Made by a program: the position numbers and the translations under genes. From NCBI GenBank assembly GCA_037953625.1, contig CM075650.1, positions 126,091,706-126,155,705 of the forward strand: 64,000 bases of DNA. Reading direction: 5' to 3'. This stretch comes from Crotalaria pallida. Taxonomy: Eukaryota; Streptophyta; Magnoliopsida; Fabales; Fabaceae. The notes below the pieces were generated by a model, which had not been told where the DNA came from, did no database searches, and saw only the letters and a program-made list of their open reading frames with translations. Shown here piece by piece: positions 56,694 through 64,000 of this stretch (positions within the stretch are counted from its first letter, which is position 1; every line of letters begins with the position of its first letter).

Positions 56694-58269
56694 TGTTGGA
56701 AACCAACAAGCGGGCTAAGCAAATACTAGAGGGGGGTGAATAGTATTTTGAAGCACTAATACCAAATATTTCGATTGATAATTGAAGAATGGAGCTAAGA
56801 CTGAATTTTCTGGAATCAGACACAAAAGACTCGAGTCTTTTGTGAAATACTCGAGTTTTTCAGTGATGAACAACTCGAGTCTTTTCTGAAATACTCGAGT
56901 TTTTCCTATCAGATAGCAGAAAAACCAGAAACGAAAATTCAGCAATTTAACTCAAATCAATTCAATAATAAACAGGAACTTATCCAACAGAATAGCAAGC
57001 AATCTAAATAACTTTTAAACACAAAGATTCCTTGAACTTGCTACCTAATTGTATAAATCCTAATTGATTGAAATGACTTAAGTCTATTGAGCTAGAAAGT
57101 AGATTAAAAGCAATAAACCAACACTCAAGCAATTTTATCCTGGTTCACTCCAACAATGAGCTACATCCAGTCCTCCTAATCACTTAGGAGTTTCTACTAA
57201 TAATCAAATTGTTAGAAATTACAAAGGATTGCTTGAGAATGGCCTCACTCAACCTAACCCTTTCAAGAGTGTACCAAACTCTTGATTTCTACCCCAATTT
57301 GATTCCGGTGATTGAAGAACTCTTCACAAATCTTCCTTGAACTCCCTTCAAGAAACTCCACCGGGCTAGGAACTTCCTAGTCTTGTGCTTGAGAACCTCT
57401 CAAGACTTCCAACACCCTAAGCCACTTAGGGTTTGCTTGGGAACAATCCAAGACTTTGAATAATCAAGCTTTTTGTATGTGTATTACTAATCTCACAATG
57501 GATTAGCACAAATAAACACAGCTCAATATAAGAATTGAGGCCTAAAAACTCAACTTGGAATAAAATGACAATATGAGTAAGAAGTTGAGCTTTTTGGGAA
57601 TTAACACTTGAGAAGAGGAAATTAAGAAAGCTTGAATCAATGATGTGTTGTTGTCTTTTTTTTTCTTTCACAAATTCAAAGAGAAATTTTACAATAAGGT
57701 TCTGAATTCTCTCTTGGGGTTGGATGAGACTCAAATGCCCTCAATTGAGTTTTTGAGTCTCTCCAACGTTCATTTTTGCTGACTAGACAAAAATACTCGA
57801 GTCTTTTGGTAAATACTCGAGTCTTTTTGGTCGGTCACGAGTGAATTGGTGCACGAACAAGACTAACGGTCATAATTGCTGACCTGGCACAAATACTCGA
57901 GTTTTTCTATAAATACTCGAGTATATACTCGAGTCTTTATCAAAATACTCGAGTATTTTGATCAGATATGGGAAAAATTATTTTTCAATTTTATTTTTCC
58001 TCTCAAGTATTAATTTTTGGTCAATCTCAACTTAATAAACATATAAAAATTTATTCCTAGAAGAGACTAACTATTTCTACCCACTCTCAACCACTCTCAA
58101 CATAAATTAGAAATTTACAATTAATATTTGATTGAGAATGATTGGGCACTTGTCTTCTTTTCTTGACTTCTTGTTGATGTTGATGTTGCAATATCTTCAA
58201 GGCATGATTTGTTAATTATTTTGTCATCATCAAAACATAATCCACATAATTAGGAGCATTGAATTCACA
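56694..58269 (-). repeat. 5' LTR of copia element I
   Basis: 1576 bp, about 99.5% identical to the 3' LTR. All ten ACTCGAGT-type sites are retained (56821-56905 and 57790-57962), including both perfect 24-bp palindromes. Confidence 0.92.
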
Positions 58270-58599
58270 GTAGGGTTAAGCAATAATAAGTCCTACCGCT
58301 ACAGGATAAGCATGAGCTCTCTAGTACAGGATAAGGGTGAATAACTCATCCTTCTTATCCTCTAAGAGCCACGTCAGCCATACTGGGCCGAACAGGCCCA
58401 TAAGGCACCACAACACAACTTCCCCTATAAGTATCGCCATGCTATAGGGGCTAAGGTATGTTTTCTCATCCCTACTCTCAAGAACTACGTGTGGCTTGAT
58501 CCCCTTATCACTAGGGGTACGTAGGACCGGGGTCACCCTCGCCAGCTACAACAACCACCAAAACACATCGTGGTGGATCTATTTCTCAGATCCACTACA
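58270..58599 (+). repeat. LTR4 of element H, main part
   Basis: The first six bases (TGTAGG) are at 48803-48808. The copia insertion duplicated GTAGG, and the rest runs to CCACTACA at 58599. It is the outer 3' LTR of H and is followed by the duplicated E target GACTG and the interrupted integrase gene. Confidence 0.9.
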
Positions 58600-60785
58600 G
58601 ACTGAATAGTCCTTTCCGTTTGACTATCAGTCTGGAGATGATAAGCAGAACTCAACTTCAACCTTGAACCCAAAGCTTTATGTATATTTTGCCAAAACTT
58701 CGATGTAAACCTTGGATCACGATCTGACACGATACTTGATGGCACACCATGCAGACGAACTACTTCGTTGGTATACAACTGAGTGAGCTTCTCCAAAGAA
58801 TAGCGCACATTTATCGGAATAAAATGCGCTGACTTCGTCAAGCGATCTACAATCACCCAGATTACATCATGACCGGTAGCTGTCCTTGGAAAACCGAACA
58901 CGAAATCCATTGAGATACTATCCCATTTCCATAGCGGAATCTCTAAGGGAAGTAATTCTCCTCCTGGCCTTTGGTGTTCCACCTTAGCCTTCTGACACAC
59001 CAAATAGCACGCTACATACTTTGCTACATTCTTCTTAAGACCAGGCCACCAAAATATCTTCCTCAAATCCTGGTACATTTTGGTAGCTCTCGGATGCATA
59101 CTCATCTTGCTCTTATGCGCTTCATCCAAAATCATTCTCCTCACTTCAAAATTATCGGGCACACAAATCCTTGTTCTGAAGCAAAGAATTCCATCCTTCC
59201 CTTCTTGAAATTCTAACTCTTTGCCTTCCTCCATAAGCCTCCTCTTTTCCTTAAGCTCATCATCTTCTTGTTGCAACTCTCGAATCCTTTTCAAGAATTC
59301 ATTTGCGATATGAAACATTCCCATCTTGATACTTGTCGGTTCCACTTGCATTGCCAAGCTCAAATCTCTAAATTCTTCTATCATCGCAGCTTCTTTGACC
59401 ATCATCGAACTGATATGCATTGCTTTTCGACTCAATGCATCCGCCACAACATTTGCCTTCTCCGGATGGTAATGAAGCTCAAATTCGTAATCCTTCAAGA
59501 ACTTCATCCATCGACGTTGCCTCATGTTCAACTCTTTCTGATCGAAAAGGTACTTTAAACTCTTATGGTCACTAAATACCCGAAACGTAGTGCCATAGAG
59601 GCAGTGCCTCCAAATCTTTAGAGCCAAAACAACAGCTGCCAGCTCTAAATCATGAGTTGGATAGTTCATTTCATGAACCTTTAGTTGTCTCGAGGCATAA
59701 GCTACCACCTTTCCATCTTGCATCAGCACACTCCCAAGTCCTTGTTTTGATGCATCACAGTACACCTCAAAATTCTTCTGTGGATCAGGCAAAATCAACA
59801 CAGGAGATGATGTCAATCGTTCCTTCAACTCTTGGAAACTCCTTTCACACTTCTCATCCCATATAAATGGTTGGTCTTTCCGAGTTAACTTCGTCAATGG
59901 TAACGCAATCCTTGAGAAACCTTCTATGAATCTTCTATAGTACCCAGCCAAACCAAGAAAACTTCTCACTTCCGTGACTGACTTCGGTTGTTCCCATTGT
60001 AAAACTGAACACACCTTCACTGGATCAACAGCTATTCCTTTGTTGGATATCACATGTCCTAAAAACTTAACTTCCTCCAGCCAGAACTCACACTTTGCAA
60101 GTTTGGCGTACAATTGCTTCTCCTTTAGGACATTCAACACTATTCTTAAGTGTTCAGCATGCTCCTCCGGACTTTTGGAATAAATTAGAATATCATCGAT
60201 GAACACAACCACGAATGAATCTAAATAGGATATAAAGATTCGATTCATGTAGTCCATGAAAATAGCTGGTGCATTAGTCAATCTGAACGACATCACAACA
60301 TACTCATAATGTCCGTATCGGGATCGAAATGCGGTCTTAGAGATATCCTCTTCTCTAATCCTGATCCGGTGGTAACCCGCCCTCAGATCAATCTTAGAAA
60401 ATACTGAAGCCCCTCGAACTTGATCCATAAGGTCATCTATCCTTGGTAAAGGATACTTGTTCTTAATTGTGACCTTATTCAACTGCCGGTAATCAATGCA
60501 CATCCTCATGCTACCATCTTTCTTTTTGACAAATAAAATCGGAGCACCCCAAGGAGACACACTTGGTCGGATCATCTGCTTCTGCAATAACTCCTCAATT
60601 TGTTTCTTCATCTCAGCCATTTTCGGTGGTGCTATTCTATAAGGAGCAATAGAAATGGGACTAGCACCCGGAACTAGATCGATTCCAAACTCAATCTCTC
60701 TCTTCGGTGGCAAACCCGGTATCTCGTCAGCAAATACCTCAGGAAAATCTCTGACAACGGGAATCTCTTTAATTCTTGGGCCATC
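58600..60785 (-). pseudogene. Element E: reverse transcriptase, RNase H and integrase N-part
   Basis: The frame continues from gag-protease after TAA 60786-60788. RT carries FGIDLVPGASPISIAPYR, DYRQLNKVTIKNKYPLPRID, VMSFRLTNAPAIFMDYMN and the catalytic FIDD (FIDDILIYS). RNase H follows with CDASKQGLGSVLMQ, ASRQLKVHEMNYPTHDLEL and SDHKSLKYL, so its acidic residues are present. Integrase has the H2C2 zinc region (HKSKMSMHP, then ACYLVCQKAK), SMDFVFGFPRT and VSDRDPRF. It stops being element sequence at 58600 just after QTERTIQS, where H is inserted; the homologous continuation is at 38680. Del/Tekay affiliation rests on the RT N-terminal motif and the chromodomain. Confidence 0.9.
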
Positions 60786-62210
60786 TTATTCTACTTCAGT
60801 GTTGAACAAACACATAAACCCTGAAGGTTTTGGGTCTCTATAGATAACTATCTTCTTATCACAATAAATGATCACTTGGTTTCGACTTAACCAATCCATT
60901 CCCAAGATCACATCCAATTGCGATAAGGGTAGGCAGATCAAATCTACCCTAGAGATTTGTCCTAACACTTCTATACAACAGTTAAGACATGCTCTAGAAA
61001 CAACTACAGGAGCATTAGTAGGGGTTTCTACTTTAAGAGTGTAAAGCAATTCAGACATGGGCAACCTCAATCGATTTACACATTCATAAGAAACAAATGA
61101 ATGCATTGCACTAGAATCAAACAACACATGGCAAGATTGACCATTCAGCAAGTAATTACCTTGCACAAGATTAGAGGATTGGCTTGCTTCTACACCACTA
61201 AGCGTGAAAACTCTGCCTTGAACTATAGACTTATCAGCTTCCCCCTTCGGATTGGTCTTGATCAGTTCCTTGCAGTCCTTCGCAAAATGTCCCGGCTTTC
61301 CATAATTGAAGCAGCCACTTGTCGCCCAACAGATACGACCATAATGGCGACGCTTGCACTTGTCACAATAGGGAGCCTCACTCCGGAAATTACTTCTATC
61401 ATATCCTCCAACTTTTCCCTTACCTTTTCCTCGGCGATCATATGGACCTTTTCCTCGATTGTTGAAACCTTTGCGTCTCTGAGGTCCATAACTCTGATTG
61501 TCTTTCTTCTCTGGTGCTTGCAACCCTTCTGCCTTTATGTCATCGTCATACATCCTACACATATCCACTAGTGCATAAAAGCTCTAAATCCGTTGATAAC
61601 TGAAAATAGATTTTAGTTTAGGCCTCAAGCCACCCTCAAACTTGATACATTTGCTTCTCTCATCTGGATTGTTCTGGTAATATGGAGAGTACTTCATCAA
61701 CTCCTCGAACTTAGCTGCGTACTCACCCACACTCATGTCTCCTTGCTTCAGTTGCAAGAACTCAACTTCCTTCTTCCTCCTCAAATCTTCTGGGAAGTAT
61801 TTATTGAGAAACTTCTCCATAAACACACCCCAGTTTACATCCCTTCCTTCATAATGCAGGAGCTGAACTGTATGGTTCCACCAATTCTCGGCCTCGTCTT
61901 CTAACATATAAACTGCATATGTCACTTTCTGAGCTTCTGTGCAGTCTAATGTTCTGAAAATTTTATCCATAGTATGAATCCACTTATTAACCTCCTCAGG
62001 CTTAAATCCTCCTTCAAACTTAGGTGGATTACAACTCCTAAAATCCGCCAAACTCTTAGCCTCGGCATTACCAATATTACACTGATGAGGGGGATTAACG
62101 GGTTGCGATGGTTGCTAAGATTGCTGTTGTTGCCGTTGCTGCATAGACTCCAACACCGCGGTGATTCTTTCTAACATTGCATTAGTATGACTTTGGTTTC
62201 CAGTCGTCAT
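60786..62210 (-). pseudogene. Element E: gag and protease
   Basis: ATG 62210 (MTTGNQSHTNAMLERITAV) starts gag. TAG at 62115-62117 and TAG at 61584-61586 interrupt it in frame, and TAA at 60786-60788 ends the protease part. The gag core shows WIHTMDKIFRTLDC, MLEDEAENWW, FLNKYFPEDLRRKKEVEF and MSVGEYAAKFEEL. A basic stretch follows, then the zinc knuckle in which the second Cys is Tyr (CFNYGKPGHFAKDC). The protease motif reads LFDSSAMHSFVS where the family has Asp-Ser-Gly, so its active site is altered. All of this points to an old, inactive copy. Confidence 0.9.
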
Positions 62211-62445
62211 AATAGATCTGCACTATGGACTTATGATCACATATGATGGACTGAAGAAACATTCATCACACAACCTATTATAGGGCTATGACAATAACTT
62301 CAAACAAAACATTCAATTTGTATCTATTGCTCAATTCAAGCAAGATACTAACAATCAAAAACAATAAATATACCCTGTGGATACCTGCTTGATGTTTATG
62401 ACTACCTTTCTGGGACTACTTCAACTACTACAGGATCTGACTTTT

Positions 62446-62457
62446 GCTCTGATACCA
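62446..62457 (-). promoter_or_regulatory. Primer-binding site of element E
   Basis: The - strand reads TGGTATCAGAGC, five bases (CTGAG) after the LTR end GTGTCACA. This is an initiator tRNA-Met type site, also used by the copia element here. Confidence 0.88.
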
Positions 62458-62462
62458 CTCAG

Positions 62463-62613
62463 TGTGACACCCTCATTATCATACTCATAATCATAGTAAT
62501 AAATTAACTATTACTCTCAAATGGATATGGACTTGTTTAAAGATAGAAAATATAAGGTTAAATATTTTTTTCCTTTTCATTTTCTAAAAGAAGCGGGTGC
62601 ACAAACATAATAT
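62463..62613 (-). repeat. 5' LTR of element E, proximal 150 bp
   Basis: TGTGACACCCTCATTATC and what follows match 28160-28312 almost base for base. After ACATAATAT at 62613 the two sequences part: the 3' LTR continues AGGATCCTTGG, while here TAGAATTTATTTGG follows. The rest of the 5' LTR is absent or displaced by another sequence. Confidence 0.85.
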
Positions 62614-64000
62614 TAGAATTTATTTGGTACAGTTTGGGATTACATACTGCTGTTCACGAATTTTTATTATGTTTGAGAAAGATTATAGTGTTTTGTTTTA
62701 ATAAATTGACTTACGATTTTCAAGTATTATTTACTGTATTGGAAAAATATTATTTTCCACTGTCATAAGGTGTTATACGGTTTTAAAGGATTTTGTGTAC
62801 TTTGAAATTTTAATTTGTGAGACATTCCATTAGTAATACACAATACCCTAGGGTAACCAAATTGAACACAGTTTACCCCAATTAAACACAACCTACCCTA
62901 ATTAATGTAACCACCCTATATGTCCCTAAGGGAGACAAGTTATTAATGACCCCATCCAAGCATGCAAAATTCGGCCAATGCATGCAAATGTATTTTATTC
63001 TTTTGTCTCTTAATTAATTACCTAACAACCTACCTATATGTCACTAATTAATAATCCTACACACTAAATAAATTTGCAAAGTGCCAACCCTATTTTTATG
63101 CTAAAACCGTGAGGGAGTATGACCAAGGGGGAGCTCTTGAATAATTTTGCACCCCCATTTTATTCCATGAACCCCACCTTAAACTTCTCTATAAATATAA
63201 CCCCACCCACAGGCCTTTACTCTTGTTCTTGCCATTTGCTTTGAGAAAAAAAAAGAGAGAGAAGAAGGGAGAGTAGGTGGAGGCTGAGGGAGCTAGAGTG
63301 AAGAAGGAGGAGGAAAAGCTTGCACATTTGTGGATCATTTTTTTTGTTTTCCTACTAGGTAATCATTCTTATTTCCATTCCTTTTATTCCTTGTTCTAAT
63401 TGTTTTCGGTTTCCATGAATATATGTAAAAGGATGAGATTTTGCTAATGCATGTTTGTTTTTATTAAAGATTCTCACTTTTCAAGTAATAATGTACAAAG
63501 ATTTAAGTTTTTGGATGAAAAATAGCTCCACGGGGTAGTCCCTTTTTGTGTTCAAAAGATTTTTGTTTTTACTTGTGGATAATGCCAAGGAAACAAGAAT
63601 GATTTTGATGTTGTTAATGTAATGGTTTATTTGGTTGAAAATTTTCCATTTCTTGAAAAATTCCATTCGGCCAAGATGAGAAGCACAAGGAAATAAATTT
63701 TGTTTTCCATGCATGCTGAGTTTTCATATTCCTCTTTGATTTTAAGACCTTAATATAGATAGATTTGAGTTTGTTGATAAAAAAATAAATAGGCTTGAAC
63801 CAAGAAGGTGCTTAGGATTTCACCCTCTTTCAAACCCAAAATGATTTTTGTTTTTACTTCAAGTATTTGATCTTTGATCTTTAAATGGTTTGGAGTATAT
63901 CAATCGGTATTGCAAGAAGTTTTGATTTTCCCATGAATATATATATATATATAATTCGGCCACATCAAGAAGAGAGGAAAATGAGTTTGTATTTTTATTG
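62614..64000 (+). mobile_element. LTR-like sequence with a promoter, runs off the window
   Basis: There is no coding domain. A TATA box TATAAATATA (63190-63199) is followed about 55 bp later by a G/A-rich leader (AAAAAAAAGAGAGAGAAG), the same layout as in solo LTRs F and G. A CGGCC-containing CATGCAAAATTCGGCCAATG segment at about 62959 recalls a similar stretch in G near 22970-23020. I infer a + strand long LTR, 5'-truncated at 62614, which may be what displaced the E 5' LTR. Confidence 0.4.

Larger units (their letters stand above)
48809..58269 (-). mobile_element. Ty1/copia element I, Sirevirus-like
   Basis: The element has LTRs of 1577 and 1576 bp (48809-50385 and 56694-58269) and a 5-bp duplication GTAGG (48804-48808, 58270-58274). 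A tRNA-Met-type primer site (56680-56691) and a polypurine tract (50386-50400) show - strand orientation. The order protease, integrase, RT, RNase H is diagnostic of copia. The gag opening (NRPPLFNGEGYVYWKTRMKV), long LTRs, repeated purine tracts before the 3' LTR and LTR palindromes all suit the Sirevirus group. By eye the LTRs differ at about seven sites plus one indel (0.5%), roughly 0.2 million years. The pol gene has three stops and a frameshift. The insertion split LTR4 of H just after its first six bases. Confidence 0.92.
38681..58599 (+). mobile_element. Non-autonomous LTR element H, tandem double copy (LARD-like)
   Basis: GACTG flanks the whole structure (38676-38680 and 58600-58604), so it behaves as one insertion. 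The order is LTR1 (38681-39011), internal copy I (39012-43614), LTR2 (43615-43944), 5'-truncated LTR (43945-44207), internal copy II (44208-48802), and LTR4 (48803-48808 plus 58275-58599). LTR4 is split by the copia element I. The LTRs are about 330 bp and end TGTAG/CTACA. A primer site (TTGGCGCCGTCTGTGGGGA) and a purine tract (CTTGGGGGCT) set + orientation. The two 4.6-kb internal regions are very similar and lack recognisable pol domains, so the element must be mobilised in trans. Confidence 0.88.
28160..62613 (-). mobile_element. Degenerate Del/Tekay-type Ty3/gypsy element E (chromodomain lineage)
   Basis: On the - strand the order is 5' LTR (from 62463 rightwards, truncated), tRNA-Met-type primer site (62446-62457), gag-protease (62210-60786), RT-RNase H-integrase (60785-58600), then, after insertion H, the integrase C-terminus and chromodomain (38680-37942), polypurine tract (37900-37916) and 3' LTR (37899-28160). 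The LTR starts TGTAACACCCC and ends GGTGTCACA. Gag-pol runs in one frame with at least three stops (62115-62117, 61584-61586, 60786-60788) and further frameshifts, and it has mutated protease and zinc-knuckle residues. It hosts solo LTR F in the 3' LTR and H (itself carrying the copia element) in integrase. The 5' LTR matches the 3' LTR for only about 150 bp. It is clearly one of the older elements here. Confidence 0.88.

Overview
The window is plant nuclear DNA, most likely from a eudicot: it is AT-rich, has spliceosomal introns, and carries plant-type LTR retrotransposons with tRNA primer sites. I cannot name the species. About 60 of the 64 kb is one nested cluster of LTR retrotransposons lying beside, and apparently inside, older gene remnants. 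No complete ordinary host gene is visible. The strongest coding signals are retrotransposon polyproteins plus one captured host-type gene.

Layout. 1-4708: AT-rich sequence with a 116-bp tandem repeat split by a short retroposon, a decayed multi-exon coding remnant (2834-3690, + strand), and the apparent last two exons of another gene (4088-4708, - strand). 4709-21269: a chain of truncated LTR fragments (A, B, C) of long-LTR families whose ends read TGTAACACCCC/GGGGTGTTACA. Fragment A is split by a complete 13.6-kb Tat-lineage Ty3/gypsy element (5373-18974, - strand; 933-bp LTRs, duplicated target AATAT). 21270-28159: an old LTR-element remnant (D) split by a 5-kb solo LTR (G, 22159-27150, target CCCAT). 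28160 to about 62613: a degenerate Del/Tekay-type chromodomain Ty3/gypsy element (E, - strand) with two nested insertions. A 6.2-kb solo LTR (F, 29352-35571, target CAATG) sits in its 3' LTR. A non-autonomous element (H, 38681-58599, target GACTG) sits in its integrase gene. H is a tandem LTR-internal-LTR/partial LTR-internal-LTR structure, and its last LTR is split by a Sirevirus-like Ty1/copia element (I, 48809-58269, target GTAGG). 62614-64000: LTR-like sequence that runs off the window.

The Tat element encodes gag-protease, RT, two RNase H domains and integrase in one frame broken by two stop codons. Between its tandem-repeat-bearing 3' region and its 3' LTR it carries an antisense, four-exon, uninterrupted gene of about 1,169 codons with a plant mobile domain (PMD). 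Because that gene is antisense to the genomic RNA, its introns survive retrotransposition.

The second main signal is a self-complementary motif centred on ACTCGAGT. It is repeated about forty times, in both the Ty1/copia element and the LTRs of the unrelated Ty3/gypsy elements, in one place within the same local context. Other LTRs in the cluster carry different palindromes (TGGTAATCGATTACCA, CCTGGGCGCCCAGG) in a comparable way. LTR comparison by eye puts the copia insertion (about 0.5% divergence) and the Tat insertion (about 1.8%) among the youngest events; E, D and the LTR fragments are older.
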